From: Buxus sempervirens
Lineage: Eukaryota; Streptophyta; Magnoliopsida; Buxales; Buxaceae
Assembly (NCBI GenBank): GCA_947561395.2
Contig: OX387184.1
Location: 42,584,766 to 42,648,765 of the forward strand
Length of the DNA stretch: 64,000 nucleotides
Direction: 5' to 3'
In this document: positions 35,254 through 47,384 of the stretch, piece after piece
How the letters are laid out: every line of letters starts with the position of its first letter
How positions within the stretch are numbered: the first letter of the stretch is position 1
Program-made: the position numbers and the translations under genes
Notes under the pieces: generated by a model
The model's database searches: none
What the model was told of the DNA's origin: nothing
What the model saw: only the letters and a program-made list of their open reading frames with translations

Positions 35254-37064
35254 AACCAGGAGGAGGTGAACCTCATGACGAGGTCGGGAAGATGTGCAGG
35301 GGTGAGGAGAAAGAAAAGGAGACAGAGGCAAAGAAAGAGAAAAAAGAAAATGAAGAAAAAAGAAAACAAAAAGGAAAGACAAAAATAGGAGAAGACACCC
35401 CCCCCCCCCAGGGTGCAGAAAATGAGGCAGCCGACCTCATAAAAATAATCAAAAAGAGTGAATTCAATCTTGTGGATCAGTTAAACAAGGTCCCGGCCCA
35501 AATTTCAATACTGGGCCTTTTGCTGAATTCCAAAAAGCATAGGGATGCATTGTTAAGAGTGCTACAGAGTGCACATGTATCCCAGACCATTGATCCAGAC
35601 CAGCTAGGCAAAATGGTTGGTCAAATCTTGTCACATAATGTGATAAGTTTCTCAGAAGGTGAGATCATCCCAGGTGGGTGCTATCACGTTGACCCTTTGC
35701 ACATCACAGTGCTTTGTAAGGGCAGCATGATTGCACGGGTTTTGATTGACAACGGGTCGGCATTAAATGTCTGCCCGTTAATCACTTTTGTCAAGCTGGG
35801 TCTGGACCAGTCGAAAATTAAACAGAATGGGCGGATAGTGAGGGCTTTTGATAGCTCCAAGACCCACTCCCTATGGGAGATTGAACTGCCAGTCACAATT
35901 GGGCCGAATATCTTTAACATCACATTTGAGGTGATGGATATACCCGCAGCTTTCAATCTGCTCCTAGGGAGGCCGTGGATACATTCGTCTAGGGCAATAC
36001 CATCCACGCTCCACCAGAGGGTGAAATATGTAAAAAGGCAAAGGGTGATAACAGTCCTAGCCGAAAACTTGGTGCCTTCCATTGTGTCACCTGACATACC
36101 CTTGATAAATGTGGACTTAACTGTCGACAAGATTGCGTTTCACTCGTTTCAATTCGAAACGGTCAATTTCATACCTGGGGGGTGTGAGAAAAAAGAAAAT
36201 AAGGGGACCACTACTGCAGAAAAAATGGTGAAGAAAGTGATGGAGAAATACTACTTTCACCAGGGGAAAGGCCTGAGAATAAATTTGCAGGGAATGGTGG
36301 AGCCAATCACGGCCAAGAAACTGATCCCTAAAGTAGGGTTGGGCTTCAAGCCCAGAGGTTGGAGAAGGATGAAGCATGAAGAAGGAGAGAAAAGAAGTAA
36401 AGGAAAATTCCCTCACTTAAGGGAAAGTTTTCCAAGACCCTCATGTATAATACAACTGTCTCCTCCTACGGACCAATCCAAGCCTCCTTACCGAAACATC
36501 AACCCATTTCAAAAGCCTTTTGTTTCGGCCTTGCAACCATACAACCCATCTCCAATACTGGGAGCAGTAGATGGGCCTAGGCCACAACCAGAGCAGCGGA
36601 CAGACTTCTTTGAGGATGTTGGGGCATTCTTCGCCATGACTGAAGGCGAAAAGACTGGTAGTGACAACGAGCTACCGTTCATTGACTGGGCCGCAGTAAA
36701 GATTCCAGAGGAGGTCATATCTGGACTGGGCCCCGTAGCAGAAAAGGGCAGTACCCACCCAGTGATGATGGCTTCGGATGCTGGGCTTGAGGAGCGGGCT
36801 TGCACAATTTCCCCCGCTCCCGAAAAACATTTTTTAAATAATTGGGAGGAAACTACCCTTACTTTTGAAGCAGCGTTTGTTCGGCAAACTAACGCGGCTT
36901 CCAAAAAAAACTCCAATAGTGGATTGCCATTTCCCTGAAGGTTTTAATGGGCCTTCGTCTTCAGGGGGATTATGTTTAGAGGGCCCACAAAAAACCCAAA
37001 AAGATTTTTCTATTTTTTCTAGAGAATTTAATTTTTTTCAAAAAGGTCCAAACCACTTATGAAC
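35254..37064 (+). pseudogene. pol: Element B protease / G-patch-like region, frameshifted
   Basis: The main frame is 35292-36938. It has a Lys/Glu-rich linker, then an aspartic protease with LIDNGSALN (nt 35742-35768), where DNG replaces the usual DTG/DSG, and LLGRPW (about 35965). A G-patch-like segment (HQGKGLRINLQG...VGLGFKPRGW) covers about 36255-36365. One G fewer than A in the run near 35300 puts this frame out of register with gag. Two fewer A residues in the homopolymer near 36903-36910 ends the frame, which continues in another register to 37062. Proteolytic activity cannot be judged from sequence. Confidence 0.8.
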
Positions 37065-37129
37065 CATATAATCAAACCGAATTAGACCAGGCTGAATATG
37101 ACTTCGACCTTGAGCTCGACTTTGACCTC

Positions 37130-40100
37130 ATGGGGATCGAAGAAGAGACCGAGGTCGAAGAAGAAGACATTCCAAAAGAAATTGAATACCAATTGGAACG
37201 TCATGAAAAGGGGGTCCAACCTAATATTGAGGAGACCATATCCATATATCTTGGGACCGAAAAGGACCCAAAAATTGTGAAAATCAGGTCATGCTTGTCT
37301 AATGTGCAGCAAAATGAAATGTCACAGTTCTTGGCAGATTACAAAGATGTGTTCGCTTGGTCATATCGGGACATGCCGGGGTTGGACACTGACATGGTGG
37401 TGCATAAGTTGCCAATTTTGCCAGGGGTTAAGCCGATTAAGCAGAAGCTGAGAAAATTGAAGCCGAAAAGGACCTTGAAGGTCAAGGACGAAGTGGTCAA
37501 ACAATTTCAAGCTGAATTTTTGGCAGTCTCTACGTACCCTGAGTGGCTCGCAAACATAGTGCCAATACCAAAAAAGGACGGGAAAGTCCGAATGTGCGTG
37601 GACTACAGAGACTTGAACAAGGCAAGCCCAAAGGACGATTTTCCGCTTCCACACATCGACATTCTGGTCGATAATACTGCGGTACATAGCCTATTTTCGT
37701 TCATGGATGGGTTCTCTGGATATAATCAGATCAAGATGGCTGAGGAAGTTCAAGAGAAAACAGCATTTATCACACCTTGGGGCACATTCCACTACACAGT
37801 CATGCCATTTGGGCTCAAAAATGCCGGAGCAACATACCAGCGGGCCATGACAGCACTATTCCATGACATGATCCACAAAGAGATGGAGGTCTACGTGGAC
37901 GATATGATTGCCAAATCATGCAAAGAAGAGGACCACTTGATCAATCTGAAGAAAGTGTTTGATCGACTCAGAAAGTACAGTCTACGGCTTAACCCGGCTA
38001 AATGCGTCTTTGGGGCTACATCAGGGAAGTTGCTGGGATTTATTGTGAGCCGAAGAGGAATTGAAATTGACCCAGCTAAAGCCAAGGCCATAATTGAAAT
38101 GCCCGCACCCAGAACCGAGAAGGAGGTTCGTGGTTTTCTCGGAAGAATTCAGTACATAAGCCAGTTCATAGCGCAGCTCACTGCTATCTGTGAACCAATT
38201 TTCAAGCTTCTGAGGAAGGATAACCCGACAATCTGGAATGAGGATTGCCAGCAGGCATTTGATACAATTAAGAGGTATTTGCTGAACCCACCTGTGCTAG
38301 TGCCACCAACTCCAGGAAGACCACTCATCCTGTACTTGTCAGTGTTGGAAACGTCGATGGAATGTGTCTTGGGGCAGCATGATGAGACTGGTAGAAAAGA
38401 AAGGACCATTTACTATCTGAGTAAAAAATTCACAGAATATGAAGCCAAGTACTCACCATTGGAAAAGACTTGTTGTGCTCTAGTGTGGGCAACTCAGAGG
38501 CTAAGGCATTACTTCCTTAGTCACTCCACACTATTGATATCTCGGATGGACCCGCTGAAGTATTTATTTGAGAAACTGGCACTGACTGGCAGGACGGCAA
38601 AGTGGCAACTACTACTGTCCGAGTTTGACCTCACATACATCACCCAGAAGGCGATCAAGGGTCAAGCCATAGCTGATCACCTGGCTGCACATCCTCTGCT
38701 AGAATATCAACCCTTGAAGACCAACTTTCCCGATGAGGCAATTCTGTACACTGAAGAGGAGGAAAGTGAGAGTTCTTGGCAGATGTTCTTCGATGGGGCC
38801 GCCAACATGAATGGGAACGGAATAGGGGCAATCTTGGTCAAACCAGATGGTTCGCACATCCCGATCGCAGTAAAGCTAAGATTCCAGTGCACCAATAATA
38901 TCGCAGAATATGAAGCATGCATAATTGGGTTGCAAGCCGCCATGGATTATGAAGTGGAGGAACTTGACGTATACGGGGATTCGAGTCTTATCATATTCCA
39001 AACAACTGGTGAATGGAAAACCAAGGATCACAAATGGATCCCCTATCACCAGTATTTGGAAGAAATAAGCACAAATTTTACTCGAATTTCCTTCAATTAT
39101 ATGCCAAGGGCCAAGAATCAATTCGCGGATGCTCTAGTAACATTGGCTTCAATGGTCAGCATACCAGAAGGAGTAGACATCAGACCACTGGAAATTGAAG
39201 TCAGAGACGAACCGGCTTACTGTCTCGTTCTAGAGGGAGCACCAGAAGAAGAAACACCATGGTTTCAAGATATCAAAAATTTCTTGAACAATCGGAGTTT
39301 ACCAGAAAATGCCACGTCTACTGAGAAGAGGACAATACAGAGGTTGGCGGGTCAGTTTCTGCTAAGTGGTGGACATCTGTACAAGAGGTCACATAACGAT
39401 ATTATGCTCAGATGTGTAGCCAAGACTGAATCGGAAAGACTGATTGAAACTGTACATGGAGGAATTTGTGGGCCCCACATGAGCGGACACATGCTGGCAA
39501 AGAAGATCTTGAGGTTGGGCTACTACTGGTCGACCATGGAACATGATTGCTGTATACATGTCAGGAGGTGCCATCAATGTCAAATTTATGCAGATAATAA
39601 GCATGCACCCCCAAGTGAGTTGTACAACATGACGTCCCCATGGCCCTTTTCCATGTGGGGCATAGATGTCATCGGCATGATTTCCCCTAAGGCATCGAAC
39701 GGACACAGATTTATCTTGGTGGCAATTGATTATTTCACTAAGTGGGTAGAAGCAGCCTCATATGCGAATATCACAAGCAACCATGTTATTAAATTTTTGA
39801 AGCACAACATTATTTGTCGCTATGGACTGCCAAGTGCCATAGTTTCAGACAACGCTTCAAATATTAAGAACAAGGACATGAAGAAAATGTGTGAGCAGTT
39901 TCAGATCACCCACCACAGGTCAGCTCCATACAGGCCAAAGATGAATGGGGCAGTGGAAGCTGCAAATAAGAATATAAAGAAAATCATTCAAAAGATGGTA
40001 GTAAGCTACAAGGATTGGCACGAAATGCTGCCACTTGCTGTACATGCCTACAGAACCTCAATCCGGACTTCAACTGGGGCAACCCCGTATTCCCTAGTCT

Positions 40101-40507
40101 ATGGAATGGAAGCAGTCTTGCCAGTGGAAGTAGAAATCCCATCACTCAGAGTGCTCATGGAAGCAGAACTGGAAGAAGCCGAATGGGTACAGTCAAGACA
40201 TGATCAACTCAACCTAATAGAAGAGAAGCGATTGAAAGCACTATGTCATGGCCAAATGTACCAGAGGAGAATGGCCCGGGCCTACAATAAGAAAGTGAGG
40301 CCCAGAACTTTCCAAGAAGGAAACCTAGTTCTAAAGAAAATCTTACCAATTTTGGAAGACCCTCGTGATAAGTTCAAGCCGAATTGGGAGGGGCTATATG
40401 TCGTCAAGAAGGTCCTGTCAGGGGGTGCACTCATCTTGACAGAAATGGATGGAACAGATTTTCCTGAGCCAATTAACTCCGATGCAGTAAAAAGGTATTT
40501 TCCTTGA
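37130..40507 (+). CDS. pol: Element B RT - RNase H - archaeal-type RNase H - integrase, 1125 codons open
   Basis: Approximate residues: RT 140-310 (CVDYRDLNKASPKDD; MDGFSGYNQI with D193; YVDD 255-258). The gypsy RNase H spans 385-510 and lacks the usual first acidic residue (LYLSVLETSM). A second, archaeal-type RNase H spans 550-670 with D555, E593, D617 and D667. Integrase has a zinc-binding H/C set at 776-817 and catalytic D846, D907, E943 (D,D35E), then a GPY/F-like module (PNWEGLYVV) and the end KRYFP. Two RNase H domains are the hallmark of Tat elements. No stop or frameshift is present, so these enzymes could be made if translated. The upstream frame is broken, so the listed start is only the first ATG of the open piece. 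Confidence 0.93.
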   Translation: MGIEEETEVEEEDIPKEIEYQLERHEKGVQPNIEETISIYLGTEKDPKIVKIRSCLSNVQQNEMSQFLADYKDVFAWSYRDMPGLDTDMVVHKLPILPGVKPIKQKLRKLKPKRTLKVKDEVVKQFQAEFLAVSTYPEWLANIVPIPKKDGKVRMCVDYRDLNKASPKDDFPLPHIDILVDNTAVHSLFSFMDGFSGYNQIKMAEEVQEKTAFITPWGTFHYTVMPFGLKNAGATYQRAMTALFHDMIHKEMEVYVDDMIAKSCKEEDHLINLKKVFDRLRKYSLRLNPAKCVFGATSGKLLGFIVSRRGIEIDPAKAKAIIEMPAPRTEKEVRGFLGRIQYISQFIAQLTAICEPIFKLLRKDNPTIWNEDCQQAFDTIKRYLLNPPVLVPPTPGRPLILYLSVLETSMECVLGQHDETGRKERTIYYLSKKFTEYEAKYSPLEKTCCALVWATQRLRHYFLSHSTLLISRMDPLKYLFEKLALTGRTAKWQLLLSEFDLTYITQKAIKGQAIADHLAAHPLLEYQPLKTNFPDEAILYTEEEESESSWQMFFDGAANMNGNGIGAILVKPDGSHIPIAVKLRFQCTNNIAEYEACIIGLQAAMDYEVEELDVYGDSSLIIFQTTGEWKTKDHKWIPYHQYLEEISTNFTRISFNYMPRAKNQFADALVTLASMVSIPEGVDIRPLEIEVRDEPAYCLVLEGAPEEETPWFQDIKNFLNNRSLPENATSTEKRTIQRLAGQFLLSGGHLYKRSHNDIMLRCVAKTESERLIETVHGGICGPHMSGHMLAKKILRLGYYWSTMEHDCCIHVRRCHQCQIYADNKHAPPSELYNMTSPWPFSMWGIDVIGMISPKASNGHRFILVAIDYFTKWVEAASYANITSNHVIKFLKHNIICRYGLPSAIVSDNASNIKNKDMKKMCEQFQITHHRSAPYRPKMNGAVEAANKNIKKIIQKMVVSYKDWHEMLPLAVHAYRTSIRTSTGATPYSLVYGMEAVLPVEVEIPSLRVLMEAELEEAEWVQSRHDQLNLIEEKRLKALCHGQMYQRRMARAYNKKVRPRTFQEGNLVLKKILPILEDPRDKFKPNWEGLYVVKKVLSGGALILTEMDGTDFPEPINSDAVKRYFP

Positions 40508-41450
40508 GTGAATATTTCTAGGAAATGATCCGAGGCCATTTTTCTTTATTTCCTTCAAAATTTGAATCCCTAGTATAGCCAAATTGAGCCGGTTCGTTTC
40601 TTTGATAAACCCAAACCAGATTTACAGTCAAATTGGGGCAAAATCAATTGGGGCAAAGTTGAGAAAAAAAAAAAGAAAGAGGAAAAGCAAAGAAAAATGG
40701 CAAATGAAAGCCAAGTGTGAAAAGAGATGCAAAGAATGCAATTTGGGGAAATGAGGTTAAATTCATCAAGACTGTAAGTCCGGTCAACCTATTTCCACAT
40801 TTGAAAAATTTTGAGCCTTTAATACCTTTTCTTTCATAAACCAAGCCTAGCCTTTATTTCGTCCTATTTCTAAGCCCTCGGTGATCTTAGTATGTTCGTT
40901 CAAATTTCAGAGTGAAATTGGTGATGACGAAATGTAGAAACCGGCCCTAGTGAAAACCGTAACTGGCACTAGGGGCAATATTGGCAAAAAGGCAAAAATA
41001 AAAAAAATAAAAAAATAAAAATATGAAGAAAAATCAGAGGTTGAGTTGATCATGGAAATCTGAGATTGAAGCAAAATCGGCATGAGCAGAATGGGGTCAG
41101 TTTTGGCATTTGGGGATGACTCTAAAGGTCCTAAGATGGACGGTTTTGATCCCTTATTATTACTTGGACTACCCTCTTCATTATTTAACCTGGTTTTAAT
41201 TCATTTAATTATGGGTGATTAAGTGTATGGACCAAATTTCAAAAAAAAATATAAAAAGAAAAACTATACTTTGGCCAGTGATGATAAATCAAATACTTTT
41301 CATAAAACCTTTGTTTTTACAAGCATCTGAGCATTCTGAGGCCAATAATATAAAAATTTTATTTTGAATTAAAACCTTTGTCTTTCCACTATTGGAGTTT
41401 GCTTTTGTACAAAGGTAGGAAAAAAGAAAAAAATGTGTGCAGGAATAAGG
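40508..41450. other. Spacer between pol and the convergent DUF7745 gene (B)
   Basis: This non-coding stretch has A-rich runs near 40660 and 41000. It is collinear with 18055-18997 of element A. The antisense gene's 3' untranslated region and terminator should lie here. Confidence 0.7.
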
Positions 41451-43105
41451 CTAATCTCTGTCTCCTAGCCGCTCCTCAAGCTCCCGAATCCGAGCTGCCT
41501 GAGCTGCGATAACTCCAGAAGCCCCCTCTGCAGCGGGATCACTCAAGAAGGAAATGACCTCATCTGAAAGAGTCTGCTTAATCCGCATGCTCCTAAGGTC
41601 GACTAAAGCATCCTGGTGCTTCTACCTCAGTGCTCGGACTTCAAGACAGCGGGCCTGCCTATGTTCCTCAAGTTGCTTCTCCATAGCCAGACGGCGAGAT
41701 ACCTGCTCTGCAAGTTGCCTTTCCCTGTCAAGGCCCCGTATCCTAAGCTCCTGGGCCTCCCGTACCCATATCTGCTGAAGTCGCTTGTGAGAAGCTCTCT
41801 CAGACTCTAAAATATCCTCATAAGTAGGAGTCAAGACTGCAGGAGGATCTTCGGGTACTAGAGCCTGACTCTGTATCTGTTCCCTGATACAGAAGAGATA
41901 GTCCTTCACATGGGACTCTGAGAAGACGGGGCCCCGCATGAAGCGAACATATGACCACTCCCTCATCAACCAGGCATTCAGCTTCATGGTAGCTGGAGAA
42001 AGGGGCCCAAGATGATCCTCATACCCACCTGGGATTATAATCCCCTGGGTCGCTCTGAACTGACGAAGGACCCGCAAAGGAAGGTAGAGCACCGCATGTC
42101 TTAGGCCAACCAGAATCAGAAAATTACGGTCTCGGAAGCTGATCACGGTCTCTGCATTGAGTTGATAAGTACCAGGCCATCTCACCTGATCATCCTGGAG
42201 TGAACCCAAGAAGGTGAACCAGCCCTATTTACCCCCTGGAATGTCAGGACACCCCTGGTTGCTCATCAAGATAGGAACCTTCAAGCTGGGGAAGAAGTGT
42301 CGATTGATCTCCTCAATCTGACTCAAATGATCAAGTAGCCAAAGCTGCAAAGAAAAAGAGATATATCAGCATTGAAAAAAAAAAGCAGAAAAAATTACCT
42401 GCAGGATCTGGGCACATGCTAAGAAGCGTTTCGACTTCCTATTGTAGCAGTCAGTCAGTGCCTGATACATCTCTGCCAAAATCATAGGGGCCAACCACTC
42501 CCGCTCCCTAACCTAGCATATCACTGAGATTAGAGCCAAGTCTACCTCATCATCATCTCGTGGGAAAAGTAGCTGGTTGACCACCATCAGAGTCAAGGCA
42601 TTAAACCTAGCTTCCTTATTTTCCCCTCTCAAGAGCTTCTCAGTCAAAAAAGACTTAGACAATGTCAAAAGGGTGTCAGAATCCCCTAAGTCCTTCTTCC
42701 CTATGCCCAAGAAAGTAGAAGCCTCCTTCTTGTAGCTGGGCCTAAGAGGCAGGTTCACTACCTTCTCAACAAACCTCAAACCCAAGATGGTTTCAACCTC
42801 CTCAATGGTTGGGGTCATCTCATGGGTCCCAAAATGGAAAAGGTTGAGGTCGGTACCCAATGGCCAATCATGGCTTCAATAATCTCCCATTTGAAGGAAA
42901 CCTTTGGGATAAGCCGAATGTGGCCTAGGTGGTTGGAATCCCATCTCCTCTCCTCATCCAAGGTCATAGAATTAACCCACCTATTATATAAAGAGTCCAT
43001 GGGATTGTACCTAGTAAGATTAGGTGGTTTTGATCTAAAAGGCTGTTTTGCAGGGGAGGCTGTGTGGACAGACAATCGCAAAGCAGAAGATGATCCGGAT
43101 TCCAT
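41451..43105 (-). pseudogene. Antisense DUF7745-like gene of element B, 2 exons, decayed
   Basis: Exon 1 is 42399-43105 (ATG at 43105) and exon 2 is 41451-42344, both with GT-AG borders equivalent to A. Exon 2 is 894 nt in both copies; exon 1 is 707 nt against 708 in A. The missing base (around 42855) shifts frame after GHWVP. Further in-frame stops are TAG at 42513-42515, 42225-42227 and 41622-41624, all at CAG codons in A. Recognisable parts are the DUF7745 core, VLYLPLRVLRQFRATQGI and a coiled-coil tail. Its own TATA box (43215-43221) and palindromic array lie upstream. Function is unknown. Confidence 0.78.
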
Positions 43106-43214
43106 TAGATATGATGGAAGCAAGCTAGAACTCAAGGGGAGGAAGAAAAAGGCGAAAAAGGGGGTTTCTAAACTCAAAAACTCGTAAAAATACGCAAATC
43201 CCGAGGCTGGTTGC

Positions 43215-43221
43215 ATTTATA
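43215..43221 (-). promoter_or_regulatory. TATA box of the antisense DUF7745 gene (B)
   Basis: On the minus strand GCTATAAATGC lies about 110 nt upstream of the ATG and 12 bp downstream of the palindromic array. It matches A at 16204-16210. Confidence 0.65.
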
Positions 43222-43232
43222 GCATCTTTTAA

Positions 43233-43376
43233 TGTATCCGGTAACTCAGACCGGATATAAAAGGTTCTATTCATATCCGGTTAAGTATGCCGGATACAAA
43301 GGGGACCATGTGTATCCGGCATGTTATACCGGATACAAAGAACAATCAATGTATCCGATCTGATATGCCGGATACA
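43233..43376. promoter_or_regulatory. Four 27-nt palindromic units between the two antisense genes (B)
   Basis: The outer units are 43233-43259 (centre AACTCAG) and 43350-43376 (centre CTGATAT). The spacing of about 39 bp and the order of centres are the same as in the LTR arrays. Confidence 0.87.
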
Positions 43377-43575
43377 AAGAAAAAATGCAAAAAAAAGAGT
43401 AAAGGGAGGAAAATCCGAATTTTTTACCTGTTTTACCTGCTTATATGTTATATTTGCAAGAAATTGAAAACAAAATATGGGCAATACAAGAGAGAATGAA
43501 TAAAAAAATTTTTCTTATATATATGCAAGTTTTCTGTACAAAGAGGTCAAAATACATAAAAATCCTAATCTCCTA

Positions 43576-46287
43576 CTACTGTGCAGGATCATCCCCGCGT
43601 CCTCGGCCGCGTCCGCCTCTACGGCCTCTCCCTCAAAGTGATAGGCCCTTAGAGTATGCCAGAATATGCTCGGCATCGTGACGAGGAAGCCGACCCACCA
43701 CTTGCTGGATCTGATACTTCATGCAATACTCCCCGAGGTCTGGGGGCGGAGCAGGAGCAGAATCTGGAGAGGATGCCTCGGGCTCAGCACGAGCAGGCTC
43801 GACGGGACCCGCAGATCCAGAAGGCCCAGCAGCATCAGAGGAAGGGCCAGGAGCAGAAATATCTGTGCCAAATGGAGATAAAGTCAGAAATAAAAATGTC
43901 AAAATGAACCAAAAAGGGAAAATTAAAGAAAACATACCAGGGATATCTACAGCAGAGACTGGGGGATCCGACTCCACTGGGTCAGCAGCAGGGATGTCCT
44001 CCGGCTCAGGAACCATCACTGGAGATGAAGGAGCTGCCAGGGCATCCGCAGCAGCAGCTGGGACGTCCACAGGATCAGTAGCCCGAGCGGGAGACAGGTC
44101 AGGAATGAGGAAATCATGCTCAAAGGCAGCGCCATGATCCGGGACCGGGCCCTGCAAAAGTCAAACCGGCATATCAGAATAGCAGAATAGTAGAAACATG
44201 AAAGAAATGAAATTATAAGAAGACCAGATACCTGTCTAGCCCGGAGCTCAGCAACTAGGGCCTCCAGCTCCCTGATCCGGGCATCCCTCTGGGCCATGAC
44301 CGCATCATACTCGGCGATCATATCATCAATCGCGGCCCGCTGGCTCTCGAACCGATCCCGAATAGTATTCAGCTCGTGTACTTGCCAATAAGAACAGAAT
44401 TGGGGTCAGAAATACAGAAGGGAAGAAAAGTGGATGAAAATATGAAGATTACAAGACTCACCGTGTCCTCATGGATCCGGATACAGATCCCGCCAATCTC
44501 GGTCACCCCGGCACGAATGGGTCGATCCATCAAGCACCCAATGGATACTCTCTGGATCCACTCGTCGTAATCCCCAGCTACTGTGAGCCCCTCCGCATCC
44601 TAGAAATGATCAAACTGATCAACATCAAAACCCGGCAGGAGCATGTCGGGACCGACAAGAGGAGGAGGAACGGGGATACGAAGTGCGCCGGTGTGCTGAT
44701 AGTACAGGCGCTCTCCCAAGTACATCACCCTACCAAGCCTCCCAAGAAAGCACTGGTAGGGCTGACGGCGCCGATCTCTATCAAAGGCGTCTTGTACTAC
44801 CATCTCACGGGCCACTCCGACATCCACGTCATCAAAGAGGGCCAGGATAAGCTGCAAAGAAGAAAAATGGTCAGATACAGTTAAGATGCAGAAAAAGAAA
44901 TAAAGGGAAAAAGGAAAGGGGGTTTACATCAGATCGGCGGGCACGGTCCAAGTGCACCCGAGCAGTGCGAGGCTGACTCCTATCAGCATCTCTGACCTGG
45001 GCCGACCAGCGTAAAGCAACAGGGAAATCCACGACCCCAGGTACCGGGGATGGGCAGAAGAAGGTCATATAGGTGTAAATAAACACCTATCAAAAGAAAA
45101 ATCAGTCAGAAATAAAGGAAGATGAAGCCCAAGGAATGAAACAAGACAACTTAATACCTGTAGGATCTGCCAGAAGAACCGACAGCTGACTCCATCACCT
45201 CTCGGGGATGCCAGGCCTCGAACCGCTCGGCACAACCCAGCTAGGATGGTCCCATAGATGAGTCGACCCCATGCTAGCTGGCGAGTCTGATGGAAATCTC
45301 GCAAAGCATCCAAGAAAAGCGGGCTGACGCTGGTCATATCCTCCGGGAAGAAGCAGCTCCCGAGCATCAGCAGGAAAACATGCTGGAAGATGGGAACAAA
45401 GGCTGCGTCCTCCACAGCGACGGTCGCATGTCTCCCCCCGTAATGACGAGCCAGGCTCTCCCTCAACCAACTAATAGAAAGGTGACCACTCCGCCCATCC
45501 CAAGCAGCATGAGGCAGGTCCAGATACCCCAGGAGGAGGCCAACATCCTCCGTAGAAGGCCGATCCAAGACGATGGTCCGCCCCGTCAAAGGAATACCAA
45601 TGATCATCACAAAATCGGAGGGGCGGATCCCCAACTCCACGTCCGGCAGATGGAATGACTGAGTCTCCGGAAAATATCTTTCCATCATGGCGAAGATGAG
45701 TGGATGGTCGGCTCTGAACGATGGGATGCTAAGGAAATGATCCAAGTGGCACCTCCCAAACTCACGTCTAAGTGCTGGGGAAAGCGACTGTGCCAATTCA
45801 CTGAATCTCCCCCAACTGCCTCGCAGATGGGAAGAATGATATGGAAGAGGCACATCGGCCCTGATACACATAGAGGGGTGGCTATCCAAGCCACTGAGGA
45901 GCTCTGTATCATGAACAGATGCTCTCAGCTCCTCAGAGACCCTTGACAGAGCTACAGCAGCACCATCCTGAGCCACACCTCTGGCTCTGCCACGGCCTCC
46001 CTCACCCTCAGGGGCCTGATCCTGAACTCTGCCTCGGCCTCTACCTCGACCTCGAGCAGGAGCAACCACGGGCTAAAATTCAAAAGAGACGTGTGAAGGT
46101 GGTGTGGGAAAGAGAATAGAAGGAGGAAAAGAAGAACTTGAAAGCCTACCTCAGCAGAGCTCTCTCTGGAGTCATCTAATGGCTCAGACAAAGTGGCGCT
46201 AGAACTCGCCTCTGTCCGAGCCCGCGAGGTGGAAGGCTGGTCAGCAGGGTCAACCTCCTCCCGCACACGAGAACGACTCCTAGCCAT
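43576..46287 (-). pseudogene. Antisense plant mobile domain (PMD) gene of element B, 7 exons, decayed
   Basis: Exons on the minus strand are 46150-46287, 45158-46072, 44928-45086, 44462-44851, 44232-44380, 43938-44151 and 43576-43862. Exon 1 encodes an Arg/Ser-rich N-terminus. Exon 2 (305 codons, open) encodes an RG-rich stretch and the PMD core (FAMMERYFPETQSFHLPDVE). Exon 5 is a coiled coil, and exons 6-7 are Pro/Ala-rich. Exon 7 ends early at a TGA (43633-43635), losing the RG-rich tail seen in A. TAG at 44600-44602 interrupts exon 4 (CAG in A), and the acceptor of exon 5 reads GGCAAG instead of GGCAGG, shifting frame by one. PMD proteins are nuclear; a role in counter-silencing is only a hypothesis. 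Confidence 0.82.
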
Positions 46288-47384
46288 CTACATGCAACAG
46301 GGAAGTGTCCTATGAGTTTCAGTTCAAATTTATCCGGAATCCTACTTTGCTTTTGATCTAGGTTCAGTTCAAATTTATCAAGAATTTCACCTTGCTCTAG
46401 ATTTCAGTTCAAATTACCTTGCTTTAGCCTAGATGTCAGAGGACTTTCTTTCAAATTATCATTTTACTTTTGCTGTTTCAGTTCGAAGTTTTTGATGTTT
46501 CTGGCTAATCAACAATTGCATGTTCATCAGAAATTTTGGTTCTACAGTATTTTCATATGGTCCTAAGTGTCTCTGCAAAGCCTAATATTTCTTAATTTTC
46601 AGGTGCCCTGGAAAGCAGAACAAAAGGGGCAGAATAAAGGTCAATATTGGTAAGCATACTCCAAGGGCTACCAAGGCGCCAAGTTCGGGGTAGTCATGCA
46701 AAAAATCTATAGAACCATGTCTGTTCAAGAATAGATCATAGGCAAGTTTGGATAATTAAAGCCCTGCCTTGATCTAAAGCATGTGGGGATCAGATGGGGA
46801 AAAATACATCATAGCATGATATTTGAAAATTGGAGAATAGGCAATTCCCCACCATCGGCAATTCAGAAACAATGGGAGATCATGCCACTCAGTGGGAAAA
46901 TGTCACCAACAATTAGTCTCAAGGAGTTGACAAATTAAAAGCAAGTCACAAGAGCAAAGTGTGGAATTGCATGCAAATCAAGTATAGAAATGAATGAAAT
47001 TGCACGCATCAGAAGGCAAGCTTACATCGGCAATCATCAAAGAATAGCAGAAAAGAGGCAGACAAGGATTATCTGCAAATGACATTGCATGCAATGTCCG
47101 GTGAAGTATGTCAACCAGAATTCTTGGTCACCAAAAACATTCAAATTCAAGCATGGCAAGAGTTCAAGAATGAGGGACAAACACACCACTCAATGTCAAA
47201 TTCGGCAGGGACATTGGGGAAATGGGCAGCTGATCACAATGGTCAAGCAACAACAATTAAGGCACGACAAAATTACTTATGGCAAATTAGGTAAAGCGCA
47301 TTGCAAGAAAAATAGCAAGATCATTCGTCCACTTTGGCATGAACTAGATTGCAAGCAAAAAATTTAGAAAGGATCTCACTAACC
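46288..47384 (-). other. Probable leader intron of the antisense PMD gene (B)
   Basis: On the minus strand a donor CTTCCAG|GTTAGTG at 47384/47383 and an acceptor TGCATGTAG at 46288, directly before the ATG, would define a 1.1 kb intron in the 5' untranslated region. No coding frame with support lies within it. Confidence 0.5.
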
